DNA of 64,000 nt from Nicotiana tabacum (taxonomy: Eukaryota > Streptophyta > Magnoliopsida > Solanales > Solanaceae), in NCBI RefSeq assembly GCF_000715075.1, contig NC_134087.1, positions 188,015,276-188,079,275 on the forward strand, read 5' to 3'. A program made the position numbers and the translations under genes. The stretch's first letter is position 1. Every line of letters starts with the position of its first letter. Positions 33,200-45,954 of this stretch are shown here, piece after piece. The notes under the pieces are model-generated. The model saw nothing but the letters and a program-made list of their open reading frames with translations, did not search any database and had not been told where the DNA came from.

Positions 33200-34439
33200 T
33201 CATCCCCTACTTAAACTTACGTTCGTTCGCGAACGTGCTCAGAGTTGTTCCAAAAGCTAACCAATCGCTGAATAACTTTACCATGCATATACCCGGTGGT
33301 GATCCCACGTCACCCTATCTCGCATAGGTTTGATAACACAATATAACGGAAATTTCACAATCCATCCTAGTCCATGAAACATGGAACCACATTTCCTCTT
33401 CTAAAATCATCGACACGATCAGAATTTCACATTTCTACTATGAATAAGTCCGAACAAGCTGTAACAAACCATATATTCTATCTCTGGTGCAAGCACATGA
33501 TATACCACATACCTCAACACTTGTAGTGATAACTTCTAACCACATCAGCTGCACACAACATCTGCATACCGATAGAAAAACACTTATCAACAAAAGTCTC
33601 AACCCAACAGTTTCATATACTGCCAATGATCACTAAGACACGCGGTAAGCCATAACCATTTCCGAGATCAACCATTCATGAAGCCACTTCTTCCTTGGCA
33701 AATACCACAACAAATTTCCGAACCGAAGCTCGATATTATCCTTCCAACATGGTGAAATCACATCCGTTTGTATTTATTAATGATCCCCAACGATCTCCTC
33801 TAATCCAACACATTACTCTGGTGACATGACACATCCATACAAGCCTAAGCCACAACTTGCACAATACACGCATCAATACGCAACAGTCCGAACATACTCA
33901 AATCATGAAAATGACTCAAATGAAAGAGTTGTACCTCAAGCTCACCGGTACCCTCACAACACAAGGCTGAGAACCCGTCTCACATCATAAGAACAGAACA
34001 TACGAATCTAACCTGCAAGGTCATACCTCCACATAACTTTGTTGCGATGTGCGATCCTATCCAACATTGCCCCACATGAACAACCTTAAGTCTCTATGCT
34101 CGAAATTGACAACCATGCACAATTCGATGTCTGGAACCAAAGCAAATCATCATACCCACGGTGAAGCAAATAACATACACCACAATAACCCGAAAGCACA
34201 TAACTGATACGCCATTCACCCAGCAATACCCAACCACTCTTCCCGCTCGACTTCCACCATGAAACCTCAATAGAACTGCACCATATGTGCCCATAACCAA
34301 CAAATCATAACATCTCGCAACACAGAAAGGTAACTCATGGATCTCCCCAGATTACTAATAAGCTCAGTAACAAACGAATTAACACTCCCCTCAACCGTAC
34401 AATTCAGAGCCAACCAAGCCGACTCAAATTAGAACACAC

Positions 34440-35053
34440 ATCCACATTGGCCTGCTAACGAACTCCTTATCACAAAAATCCTGGAGCTGCTCTTCAACTC
34501 CTTTAACTCTGCCGGTGCCATACAATACGGTGCCCGACATCAAATCAATATCGAAATCAACAACCTTGCCCGGCGACATGCCCGACCACAAGAAACATAT
34601 TCGAAAAATCCCTCACCACCGGAACTAAATCAATGGTAGGAGCCTCTACACTGACATCCATCACGAAAGCCCAAATAAGAAAGACAATCCTTCCTAGCCG
34701 TCCGCTGGGCCATCGAAATATAAAACTACTCCACTAGGGCATAATCCTACGGACCTCGCCACTTAATCTATGGCATTTCCAGCATAGCCAACAACGTCGC
34801 CTTAGTGCAATAGTCCAGAATGACGCAACATGAAGACAACTAGCTTGAACCCAATATCACATCCAAAATCTAACATACCAAGCAACAAAAGATCTGCTCG
34901 GGTCTCCAAATCTCGATAGTCACTAAAATGGTGTCGATACACACGACTCACAACCACCACATAGCCTGAATATGAGAACTTCCCGTCTCCAACTCCATAT
35001 GGCCCATGAATCAACATATCTGGTTCTAATGCAGCCGTCAGAATACATACCAC
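34440..35053 (-). pseudogene. Decayed protease and RT-start remnant in element D
   Basis: An open fragment at 34802-35053 contains DLETRADLLLLGMLDFGCDIGF, matching the family protease [21 protein letters not shown]. Around 34480-34600 the - strand reads like the protease-RT linker and RT start (CGGCAGAGTTAAAGGAGTTG, equivalent to PAELKEL, and [13 protein letters not shown] remains). RT then ends abruptly. This ties D to the same Ty3/gypsy lineage as A-C. Confidence 0.65.
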
Positions 35054-37269
35054 ACCTCAAATACCCAATCATTCCACGAGAGAAAATCTAGAATTCCTCT
35101 ATGCCACCAAGCAAACTCGAATATCAGTAGTCGATCTAACAAGAAAATGTCGCAATACTACCGAAGTATCATCAACTTAATCACATTGCCCTTTCTGAAA
35201 CATATGCCCACGTCAAATCACCCCAAATTAGCAATACCATTTCCTTAATCATCCGAAGACCCTTTCTCTAATTATCTGAAGCTCATCCCTTTAATTATCT
35301 GAAACTGCCCGTCGCCTAAGAGTTTTATGACTTTCCGTTCAAAACTGAACCACAACCTCACGCACGCAATTCTCAATCATTTACAACATACTGCATAACA
35401 TATACCATTCTAGGATAACCATGAGAACTTCATATCCCTTCTGAACCGCAAGCCACTATGCATTCCACTAGCCAAGAACTTTCCATTGATCCCATCTAGC
35501 AAAGAATCACTATTCATCCCATGCTCCTCATGCCCATAGAAAATATACATCTCCAACCAAGGTAGAATCCATCAAGGACTCTCCGAGTTCCCCTTGCACA
35601 AACCAGACATGCCAGAACTGAATCCTTTTAACTCGATCAAGCTACACAAGCCATCAAAACCTAAGAGCATTGCCGCGAAATACCTGTAGGAACTTATTAC
35701 CCCGTACACACCTAAAGAGCTAATCATATCCTTACCATACTGAACCATCCTACTACCCAACTATCTCATTTATCTGAGTTTCCTTCTGATTTACCTTTAA
35801 CTTGATACTCCTTCTTGCTATAACATCACATTTTCTCAACCCAAACTTACCACATGAGACCCAAGCATAATACCACACAGCCTAAGGCTCATCACCCGCT
35901 GAATACTCTTTTTAATGTTTCCCCAAAGCACCATATTCAAGATACCTACTCTGAAAGGACTTGCTGCAAATCCGAAGCCATTACCTTCACCTTCCCGATA
36001 CTGATATATGGAATCCCATAATTAACATAGAAAATACCACAAGTCTTCCCATCTTCCACTGAAAAAATCAGTTTCTATCCATAAGTACAACTTGAAAGCC
36101 TCCAATTATTGCATGTAAAATTTTGAACACAATAGGACCATTCTCTAGAGGCATCCACTCTACTCAAACCGCAGTTAGATTGATTAAACGAACCGAACAA
36201 CCTGTGCTTCATTTGCACTCTGACATTGCAGAATGTGACCTCATTTCAATATAACCAAGCAACTTCCTGCCCTATGCACCGAGCATTCCTTACCAACCAC
36301 AACTCAAGTCATTCCCCAATTCTCGTACACCCATAAAGCATAACATAGCCTTTATTGAAATTTCCTTTACTCGAGCCACAACTGATTTACAAATACGCCT
36401 CGAACTGGAACCATTAGAGCACATAACCGTGCAATCAACTATTCAATAGCGGACTCCCCCACTTGGCTCGAAGCCATAGATCAACACACGCTCAATAACT
36501 CATAACGATTATACTCTATTGATGCCATGATACCATAATGAGATTAAACTCAAATCTTTTATAAGCTTGTGAAAACACAGATCATCTAGAATTTTAACTC
36601 TTCTGCAAATCTCGCATTCCACTCTCGCAACAGTTAAACCCACTCTCTTAAGTGACCCAAATTAAATTCGCACATATATTTCACTTGTAAATGGGATCTT
36701 GTAAAAGACAACATAAAGATCGCACAACTCCAGAACACTTCGCAGGAGATAACCCACCTGCAACGCCTTAAACTAACATTTATGTATACCTTCCACCATC
36801 ATAACCATTACACACTCACTTAGTCTTCCTGAGTCTAAACTCATACCGCAATATGAAATCTACTCCACTCCCAACTAGGAGACATGAAAAGATCCTTCAC
36901 ACGCCCATAACTCGGGGCTATACCTCGAATCAAGATGGAATTCAAGCACCTAATAGTTCTTCTATCCTCTAGCAGACCTTCTCGTCGCTTCCAAATCATG
37001 TGGATACATCTCGCAGTACCAACATACTCATCACATAGTTATCCAGCCGTCACTTCCACTAATATGGACAATACCGAACATATACATTCAACAATACTTG
37101 CTCACACAATCAGCACCTCGGTGCTCAAGCCATAGGCAAAGATCCGGCCTCAAGTCCTCCAGACCGGCCTAACATCAACTCACAGAGATCACATCTTGCC
37201 CCTCGATCGGGGAATCACAAGCCATCGATGCACATATGATACTGAGCGCTCATGCGTGCATACGAACAC

Positions 37270-37459
37270 GTGGAAAGAATTCAAGGGTTACTTTTCAAGC
37301 TGAATCAAGGACGCACGATTAGAATTCAAAAATGTGAAGTTTTCCTAAAGGTTTTGCAGCCTCTCGAGGATAAATACAGACGTCTCTGTACCGATCCGTG
37401 AGACTCTACTAAACCTGCTTACGACTCGTGAGACCTATGTAACCTAAGCTTTGATACCA
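37270..37459 (-). other. Leader and primer-binding site of element D
   Basis: The primer site on the - strand is TGGTATCAAAGC (37448-37459), one substitution from the initiator Met site. The leader behind it (CGGTACAGAGACGTCTG, TTTATCC...GAGGCTG...GGAAAACTTCACA) is shared with A2, B and C. Retention of a common leader suggests shared RNA packaging or priming signals. Confidence 0.75.
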
Positions 37460-37462
37460 ACT

Positions 37463-40331
37463 TTCCACGACCCAATTCCCCGAATCCGATCGTGATGGCG
37501 CCTCTCGTGAAGACAAGGCCCGCCAGACCAAAACAGATCGCCTCTTTAAAACAGTTAAATACCATAAGTAGTTCTAAAATGTGATATAATAACCATAATT
37601 TGTGGAATTAACAATAACAACAGTAGAAACCATCCCGACATAGTCCAAATCGGGGTGTCACAAGTCATGAGCAACTAAGAAATCTGGATACAAGTCTACT
37701 GAATACTAAATCCGATAAAATAGTTCTAAAAACATGAAAATGATAAGATAAGGGAGGCACGGGGCTGCGAACGCCAACAACTACCTCGTAGTCTCCGAAT
37801 CACTGCCTGGACTAGGAGAATCAGCACTTAAGAGCGGACTCTGCGATACCTGAATCTACACACATGGTGTAGGGAGTAATGTGAGTACTCCGACTCAGTG
37901 AGTAATAATTTTAAATAATAGCTGAAAGTATGAAAACACATAAAGGCACAAAGCAATTCCATATCAAGCAGTAAAATCACTTAAATCAGTAATCAGTGAA
38001 GAAATTAAATGATATCCTTTTTTTTAAACAAGTAAAACAGGTAATTTAACAGGTAAATAACAAGTAGAAATCCGCCCCTCGGACACAGTATCAATCGTTC
38101 AGAACATTATCAGCCCCTCGGGCTCACTCTCAGATCATAATGGGTACCCGCGCTCACTGTGGGTGTGCAGACTCCGGAGGGGCCCCTTACGGCCCAAGCG
38201 CTATATCAAGCCACCTCGTGGCATCATCACTCGGCACTCGGCCTCACATCACTCGGCACTCGGCCTCATATCACTCAAGCCACATCGTGGCATATAAAGT
38301 ATCTCAGGCCCTCGGCCTCATATCACTCAGCATATCCTCACATATGGCCCTCGGCTTCACTCAGTCCAAAAATCATCACAAGCCCCTTGGGCATTAGTAA
38401 AACAGTAGTTCTCAGCCCAAAACATGATGTCGAAATATCATTTTAGTTTCAAATCTGAGTAAAAGTGGCTGAGTTTGTAAAATAGTAGATATCAACAGGA
38501 TTGAGTTCAAATAATAAGTCAAGCAGTGAGGAAACAGTGATAAAAATCCCCGAAGAGTTCAAATAGTTGGCACGAAGCCCAAATATGGCAATCAGCCCAA
38601 ATCATGATAATAAGAAATGAATTTCAGTCAAATACGCAGTAAAATCATCAATCGGGATGTACCAAGTCACAATCCCTAGTAGTAAAAGACTCATCATCCA
38701 ACGCGTATTTTGCCCCAATATAGCACCACGATGTACAATCCAGGGTTTCAAACCCTCAGGACATCATTTACAACCATTACTCACTTCGAACCGGCCAATT
38801 CTCTAGCTCGCGACGCCTTTTCCCCTCGAATTGGCCTCCACGCGCGTCGAATCTATCCAAAATCAGAACGAATACGTCACAATATGCTAAGGGAACAAAG
38901 CCCAAGCGAAAACATTCGAAAAATATCAAAAATTATGAAATTAGCAAAACCCGAGCCCCAGGCACACGTCTCGGAATTAGGTAAAATTTACATTTTCAGA
39001 ATCCTTATACCCTCACGAGTCTAACTATACCAAAATTATCCAATCCCTATACCATTTGGTCTTTCAAATCATTATTTTATATTTTTGAAAGGTTTCACAA
39101 TTTCTTCCCAAATTCCATCCCAAATCACGAATTAAATGATGAATTCAGTGATAGATTCATGTATTCTAGCCAAATTTGAGTTAAAATCACTTACCCCGAT
39201 CAATTTCATGAAAAACCTTCGAAAAATCGCCCAAAATCCGAGCTCTCTAGGTCAAAATATTAAATAAAACCCAAAACCTCGTATTTATAGAGTACCCCTC
39301 AGATTTCAGCCTCAACGGGCCGCACAAAACTGACCGCGGTCCGCACAAACCAGTGCGGTCCGCACAAAAACAACCGCGGCAGCACAACTTTCCTCTGCAG
39401 TGACAGGCTTTAGTATTTTGGCCATAACCTTTGCTACAGATGTCCATATTGCAATATCAGTACATTTCTGGAAACTAGACACAAAGAGCTACAACTTTCG
39501 TTTTTGAATCATCTCAAAATGCCTTATAGATCAAAAGATATGAGCTTCCGAAGTTGGACCGACGACCTGCAGATCTTCATGACCGCGGACCATTTTCCGC
39601 TCCCAGCACTAAATCCACCGCGCCCAGCACTAAAACTTCTGCCCCCATCCATTTTCTAAGTTCAGGAATGTCCGGACTCACTCAAAACTCACCCGAAACG
39701 CACCCGAGGCCCTCAAACCTCTACCCAAACATACCAACACCTCCCATAACATCATTAACACCTTGTCGAGCTTTCGAATCACTCAAAACAACATCAAAAC
39801 ACCAAATCAACTTCGGATTCAAGCTTAAGAACTTAGAAATTTCAAATTCCACAAATAACGTGGAAACCTATCAAATCAGGTCCGATTGACCCCAAATTTT
39901 GCACACAAGTCATAAATGACATAATGGAGCTATTCCAACTTCTTGAGTCAGATTTTGATCTCGATATCAAAAAGTCAACCCCTCGGTCAAATTTTCAAAC
40001 TTCGGCTTCTCATTTTCGCCATTTCAAGCCTAATTAAACTACCAACTTCCAAAAAAAATTCCGGGCACGATCCTAAATCCAAAATTACCATACGGAGCTA
40101 ACCAAATCATAAAAATTCCGATCCAAGATAATATACAAACAAGTTAAATATTGGTCAAACCTTTCAAATTTTAAGCTTTCAACTGAGATTGTTCTTCCAA
40201 ATTAAATTCTGATTAGCCAAAACCCAACACCAATGATTTACATATGTCATAATACACTACACGGGGCAAGTCATGCCCGAGAACTGGCGAGCAAAGTGCA
40301 AAAGCTCAAAACGACCGGTCGGGTTGTTACA
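37463..40331 (-). repeat. 5' LTR of element D
   Basis: On + it reads TTCCACGACCC (terminal TG decayed to TT) through GGTCGGGTTGTTACA at 40331. The length is about 2.87 kb and it is alignable throughout with 30307-33199. TATA-like ATTTATAG at 39281-39290 and CG-rich palindromes to 39385 repeat the promoter module. Confidence 0.87.
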
Positions 40332-41689
40332 CACTATCTCTATTTTCCTCTTTATACATCCTCTTCCCTAGTCCCTACTATGAATTTTTAATTAGTTTTT
40401 TACATTAATATTTTACCAATAAACAAAATATATAATTTCACGTTTTATTTTAAGTTATATCTTTGAATTAGTTTAAAATATTAATAGATAAGTTTTTTCT
40501 TATTATATTTTAAATCTATTAAATTTTCTTATAATTGTTTTTTGTAGCACGTGTAATTAAATTATCTTTCTCTTTTAACATTAGGACAAATTAGACTTTA
40601 ATTTTCGTTCATAAAATTACCCACATGAGATATTTATTTTGTATTTCCTTAGTTTTAATTTGTTATCCAATTTTTAGTTTTTTATCTAGTAAAATTTTAA
40701 TTTTGTAGTCCTATCCATAGTTTGAGCGTTTTCACCATAATTTTAATCTAAATCTCAAGTTCAAATCGTCTTTCCCTTCTATTTATAATATAAAATATTT
40801 TTAAATTTTTGATTATTGCTATTAAGTTACCTAATATGTAGTATTTTATTTTCTTATGTGGCTTTCATTAACATACCTCTTTAATTAATATCATAATCTA
40901 TTTATATCCTTTAATACTATTATATAAATCGATATATGATTTTTTAATATTGAAAAAATATTTATTTTATTTAAAATTAATACTCAAAATTATTAAATAG
41001 GTTAAATTCATTAATAATATTTTTAAACATTATATATTTGCTTTCTTTTTTAAAACTAATTCTTAGTATAAATAACCTCGCATTATCTCTAATTTATTAA
41101 TATTTTAATATTTTTTAATTTTTTAAATTTTTTAAACTTCAGTTATGTGGCCTTATCCACATCATGACCTTTTTTATCATACTTAAAAAAAACTTTTTTA
41201 TATCAAATTTAAATAAGTTTTATCCTTTTTTGTTCTTTATGATAAACTTTAATTTTTTCTCTGTTTGTTTCTTATTTTGCTATTGTATATTCAATACTTA
41301 ATATTATTAACGTTGTCATGTGCTTTTTATTAGTTTACTTGTATTTAATATTCACTTTTATCACATTCATTTTAATAAAATATAAATAATAAATAAAAAT
41401 TATTTCAATAGTAACTTTGTTCTTAAATATGATTTTTCTTATCATATTAAAAAAAAGTCCCATCTCAAATTCAAATATATCTTATTCTTCTATTTTCTCC
41501 ATTGGACCACATTTTCAAAAATCATCTTATACTTTCAAACTTAACCTAGCAATACTCAATTCAAATATTAATCGTAAAAACTCTAATTATTGCAACAATA
41601 TTTTCACTATTATTTTAAGAAATATTTATTTATGTATAAAATATTTATTTGTCCGAATTGTAAACATTAATATAACCTCATTACTTTAT

Positions 41690-42115
41690 AATGAGGTCAG
41701 ATACCTATAGTAATGTATATTGTTCACAAATAAGGTCAGATACAAAGCTTGTACTAAATAAAAAATTATTTTTCCAATTTAAATAATATGTGTAAGGTAC
41801 AAAATTAAAATTAAATTAATTCTTTCTCAAAAAAGGATACCTGCCATAATTGAATTATACACAAAACTTTAATAAACGATACCTACAGTAATGTATATTG
41901 CACCCAAATAAGGTTAGATACAAAACTTGTACTAAATAAAGAATTATTATTTCAACTTAAAATTAATGTGTAAGAAACAAATTAAAAATTTAATTGATTC
42001 TTTCTCAAAAAAGGATACCTACCATAACTGAATTATACATAAAATTTTAATTAAAGATACCTACAGAAATGTATATTGTACCAAAATAAGGTCAGTTACA
42101 AAGCTTGATCAATTA
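41690..42115 (-). repeat. ~180-bp subrepeats in Helitron-like unit 1
   Basis: GATACCTA(C/T)AG(T/A)AATGTATATTG occurs near 41700, 41879 and 42057, with shared following sequence (AAATAAGGTCAGATACAAA, GTACTAAATAAA, TCTCAAAAAAGGATACC). The spacing is about 178-180 bases. The same three positions exist in unit 2. Confidence 0.8.
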
Positions 42116-42380
42116 ATCAAAATTTGTCCCAACCATAATTTATTTCGTCCCTACCATAATTATACAAAAAGAATGTTAACTAAATTATACTACTAATAAA
42201 GATTTGTATCATAATTAAAAAATAATTCTTATTGAGCTATTACTTCCATTAATTATGTTTTCATTTATAATTCAAATTTTTAATGTTGTCCTAAAATTTC
42301 CAAGTGGCTTCATTTTAGCTTGCCACTTGGCTTAACAATAATGAATACTACTCTCCTTTTAATACAACTAGTATTAGTAC

Positions 42381-42395
42381 CCGCGCGATGCGCGG
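42381..42395 (-). other. Helitron-type 3' terminal hairpin, unit 2
   Basis: CCGCGC-GAT-GCGCGG followed on the - strand by GTACTAATA and CTAG (42368-42371), then T. This is the best form of the terminus in the window. Confidence 0.8.
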
Positions 42396-43587
42396 ACACA
42401 AATATCAAATTATAATTTGAGTTATTGAAATTACCTTAAAATTTAAAACTTCCAGATAACATGTTTCTTTTTATTTATATTTTTATTTTATATCTGTAAC
42501 AATCCAACTCCTTGATTTAGTACTTGTATTTTATTTTGTGGTCAATATTAAATAATACTAAACATATCACGTTTGTGATATGTCTTGTTTGAGCATATTA
42601 TTTAACAAAATTCTTACTACCACTTTATGTTTCACCGCAAATTCGAATAAGTTTTATCCTTCTACATTTTCACCCAAACCAATTCTTTCTTTAATCTTTG
42701 CTTCTAGTTATTGCATTATCTATTACTTAATAATGTTATATTCATGTAATCTTTTATTAACTTACCAATTGACTTGATATCTTGCTTATTTCCCTTTTGA
42801 TAAACATATATAAATATAAATTTTTTTATTCCTAAAAGCTAATTTATTTTTGTACTTTTATCCTCTTAATTACTTGGAACTCTTTTTTCATTTAAATCTT
42901 TCAATAATATTTTTGAGTATTATTTAATTATTTAATTTCCTTATACTTAATTAATTCAAAGTATAAATATTCTCACACTATCTCTATTTTCCTCTTTATA
43001 CATCCTCTTCCCTAGTCCCTACTATGAATTTTTAATTAGTTTTTTACATTAATATTTTACCAATAAACAAAATTTATATAATATCACGTTTTATTTTAAG
43101 TTATAACTTTGAATTAGTTTAAAATGTTAATAGATACGTGTTTTCTTATTATATTTTAAATCTATTAAATTTTCTTATAATTCTTTTTTGTATCACGTGT
43201 AATTAAATTTTCTTTCCCTTTTAACGTTAGGATACAAATTAGACTTTAATTTTCGTTCATAAAATTACCCACATAAGATATTTATTTTGTATTTCCTTAG
43301 TTTTAATTTGTTATCCAATTTTTAGTTTTTTATCTAGTAAAATTTTAATTTTGTAGTCCTATCCATAGTTTGAGCGTTTTCACCATAATTTTAATCTAAA
43401 TCTCAATTCAAATCGTCTTTCCCTTCTATTTTTAATATAAAATATTTTTAAATTTTGATTATTGCTATTAAGTTACCTAATATGTAGTATTTTATTTTCT
43501 TATTTGGCTTTCATTAATATACCTCTTTATTTAATATCATAATCTATTTATATCCTTTAATACAACAACAACAACAACAACAACAAC

Positions 43588-43968
43588 CCAGTATAATCCC
43601 ACAAATGGGGTCTGGGGAGGGTAATATGTACGCAGACCTTACCCCTACCCCGAAGGGTAGAGAGGCTGTTTCCAGGAGACCCTCGGCTCAAAAAAGCAAC
43701 AGGAGCCGATATATTAGTACCATAAAAATGCATAATAAAATAACAACAATATAAGAGATATGAAATACAGAATACGAAATACGAAATAGATGACTGGTAT
43801 CGTAAAACTAGCAGGTAAAGCCCTGCATCAATAGACGACCAGTGACATTCTTAGTCTAACTCCTAACTGGCTAGTCTCACTCTAGTGTGCTGTAGAAATA
43901 TTCACAACTTTCCCCTAACCAACAACCTTAATGCTCGACCTCCATAATTCTCTGTCAAGGGCCATGTC
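43588..43968 (-). other. 3' untranslated region of the RTE fragment
   Basis: On + the segment begins CCCAGTATAATCCCACAAATGGGGTCTGGGG and contains ACGCAGACCTTACCCCTACC. It lies between the RT stop (43969-43971) and the CAA/TTG tail. I recall this 3' end as shared with some Solanaceae SINEs, but this has not been searched. Confidence 0.6.
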
Positions 43969-45075
43969 CTAAGTAATCCTAAGTCGCGTCATGTCCTGTC
44001 TGATCACCTCTCCCCAATGCTTCTTAGGTCGCCCTCTACCTCTCCGCGTGCCCACTACAGCCAGTCGCTCACACCTCCTCACCGGTGCATCAGTGCTCCT
44101 CCTCTGAATGTGCCCGAACCATCTGAGTCTTACTTCCCGCATCTTGTCCTTCATGGGGGCCACGCCCACCTTCTCTCGAATATCTTCATTCATAATCTTA
44201 TCCATACTTATATTCCCACACATCCACCTCAAAATCCTCATCTCTGCTACTTTCATCTTCTGGATATGTGAGTTCTTTACCGGCCAACATTCAGTTTCAT
44301 ATAACATGGCAGGCCTAACCACTGCTCTATAAAACTTACCTTTTAGTAACGGTGGCACTTTCTTGTCACACAAGACTCCCGACGCTAACCTCCACTTCAT
44401 CCACCCCAACCCTATACGGTGTGTGACATCCTCGTCAATCTCCCCGATCCCCTGAATAACCGATCCAAGGTACTTGAAACTATCCCTCTTGGGAATGACT
44501 TGAGAGTCAAGCCTCACTTCAACTCCCGCTTTCGTCGGGTCAACTCCAAATTTGCACTCGAGGTATTCTGTCTTCGTCCTGCTCAACTTGAAACCTTTAG
44601 ACTCAAGAGCATGTCCCCAAATCTCTAGCCTCTCGTTGACGGCGCCTCGTGTCTCGTCAATTAGAATAATGTCATCAGCAAATAGCATGCACCATGGCAC
44701 CTCCCCTTGAATATGATGAGTCAGTGCATCCATCACAAGGGCAAATAGGAATGGGTTGAGTGCAGACCCTTGTTGCAACCCCGTAATAACTAGAAAGTGT
44801 TCAGAGTCGCCTCCTACTGTCCTAACCCGAGTCTTAGCTCCAGCATACATGTCTTTAATCACCCTAATATAGTAAACTGGGACCCCTTTATCCTCCAAGC
44901 AGCTCCATAAGACCTCCCTAGGAACCCTATCGTACGCTTTCTCCAGATCAATAAACACCATGTGGAGATCCTTCTTCATATCCCTGTACTGTTCCACCAT
45001 CCTCCTAATAAGGTGGATAGCTTCTGTGGTAGATCGCCCCAGCATGAACTCGAACTGGTTGTCTGAAATAGACAC
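43969..45075 (-). CDS. RTE-type reverse transcriptase, C-terminal two-thirds, uninterrupted
   Basis: 368 codons are open, beginning inside RT at [20 protein letters not shown] (no real start codon; the true N-terminus is lost). Motif A is [14 protein letters not shown], motif B is [20 protein letters not shown], and catalytic motif C is [12 protein letters not shown]. The thumb region is FKYLGSVIQ, and the C-terminal part has [10 protein letters not shown] and GRGRPKKHW. The order and residues match plant RTE-clade LINE RTs. The absence of stops over 1.1 kb contrasts with the decayed LTR elements around it, so the insertion may be relatively recent. It is a fragment and should have no independent function. 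Confidence 0.88.
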   Translation of the reverse strand: MSISDNQFEFMLGRSTTEAIHLIRRMVEQYRDMKKDLHMVFIDLEKAYDRVPREVLWSCLEDKGVPVYYIRVIKDMYAGAKTRVRTVGGDSEHFLVITGLQQGSALNPFLFALVMDALTHHIQGEVPWCMLFADDIILIDETRGAVNERLEIWGHALESKGFKLSRTKTEYLECKFGVDPTKAGVEVRLDSQVIPKRDSFKYLGSVIQGIGEIDEDVTHRIGLGWMKWRLASGVLCDKKVPPLLKGKFYRAVVRPAMLYETECWPVKNSHIQKMKVAEMRILRWMCGNISMDKIMNEDIREKVGVAPMKDKMREVRLRWFGHIQRRSTDAPVRRCERLAVVGTRRGRGRPKKHWGEVIRQDMTRLRIT

Positions 45076-45954
45076 GTATATAAATCGATGTATGATTTTT
45101 TAATATTGAAAAAAATATTTATTTTATTTAAAATTAATACTCAAAATTATTAAGTAGGTTAAATTCATTAATAATATTTTTAAGCATTATATATTTACTT
45201 TATTTTTTTAAACTAATTCTTAGTATAAATAACTGTCACGACCCGGATTTTCCACCATCGGGAGTCGTGATGGCGCCTACTAATATGAGCTAGGCAAGCC
45301 AATTCTTAACTACTACTTCATTAACAAATTACTTCTTTTAACAATTATCAGTGATAGCATGAAAACAACGGAATTAAATAAATAAGCGGAAGACCTAAAT
45401 TAAATAAGCTGAACAATAATGCGGAAATCAACATATGCATCTACCCAAGAACTGGTGTCACATTACTCATGAAATTCTAAGAGTACTAAATACAACCGTT
45501 TGAAAGAAAAATATAAACTGTTTGTCTCGGAAACATGAGATAACAGACTGAAATAAAAGATAGAGGAGACGCCGGGCCTGCGGACTCCTACAAGGCTACC
45601 TCGGTGTCTCACTGTACTGAAGGCTGGCTCCCGCGCTACTGCTACTGTCCAAGACCTGGATCTGTGCAAAAGAGCACAAAGTATAGTATTAGTACAACCG
45701 ACCCCATGTGCTGGTAAGTGTCCAGCCTAACCTCGGTGAAGTAGTGACGAGGCTAGGACCAGACTCCAAATAAACCTGTGCAGTTCATATATACATATAT
45801 ATATATGTACAGCAGGAAAAAAGATACAGAAATAACCAGTCAATGCGGGTAGGGAAAACATGTTGTGGGGGTGAATATAGTTCCGAATAGAAAGGCATCA
45901 AGTAAGGAAGGAACCAACATAACTAGAATAACAACAAGGAAGCAGAAATCAACA

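Larger units (their letters stand above)
33200..37462 (-). mobile_element. Internal region of element D, essentially non-coding
   Basis: About 4.26 kb lies between the LTRs. No Gag, RNase H or integrase could be recognised. The stretch 35060-37200 corresponds on the opposite strand to 62560-64000 in element E, so it is a conserved part of the family and not random decay of one copy. The 33200-34440 stretch (3' of the RT trace) has no readable domain either. Confidence 0.75.
30307..40331 (-). mobile_element. Non-autonomous LTR retrotransposon D
   Basis: The element is 10,025 bp, flanked by a perfect 5-bp target duplication CACTA (30302-30306 and 40332-40336) within Helitron-like unit 1. LTRs are about 2.9 kb each. 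The internal region is only about 4.26 kb and has no extended coding frame, only decayed protease and RT-start traces. Its 5' leader resembles that of the Tekay-like elements. Element E at 59543-64000 is a second copy of the family in opposite orientation with the same non-coding interior. Confidence 0.88.
29695..42367 (-). mobile_element. Helitron-like tandem unit 1 (interrupted by element D)
   Basis: On the - strand the 3' end is CCGCGC-ATC-GCGCGG, then GTACTAATA and TTAG (CTAG in units 2 and 3), the form of a Helitron terminus. Removing element D and one CACTA copy leaves about 2,643 bp. Pieces 29695-30306 and 40337-42367 align in order with unit 2. No Rep/helicase coding sequence is present, so it is non-autonomous. 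AT content is high. Confidence 0.65.
43563..45076 (-). mobile_element. 5'-truncated RTE-type LINE
   Basis: The insert is about 1.5 kb inside Helitron-like unit 2. On the - strand it has an open RT frame, then about 400 bases of 3' region, ending in (TTG)n (CAA repeats at 43564-43587 on +), the tail type of plant RTE elements. The 5' end is lost at 45076, removing the endonuclease and N-terminal RT. Compared with unit 1 (TTTAATACTATTATATAAAT) about four target bases are missing and no target duplication is visible. Confidence 0.88.

Noticed and set aside
33200..37462. Host gene or captured gene inside element D
   Set aside because: No exon-like frame or recognisable protein, and the same sequence occurs in element E, so it belongs to the element family.
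30302..40336. CACTA flanks as a CACTA (En/Spm) DNA transposon
   Set aside because: CACTA here is a direct 5-bp target duplication outside TG...CA LTRs. There are no inverted CACTA termini or transposase.
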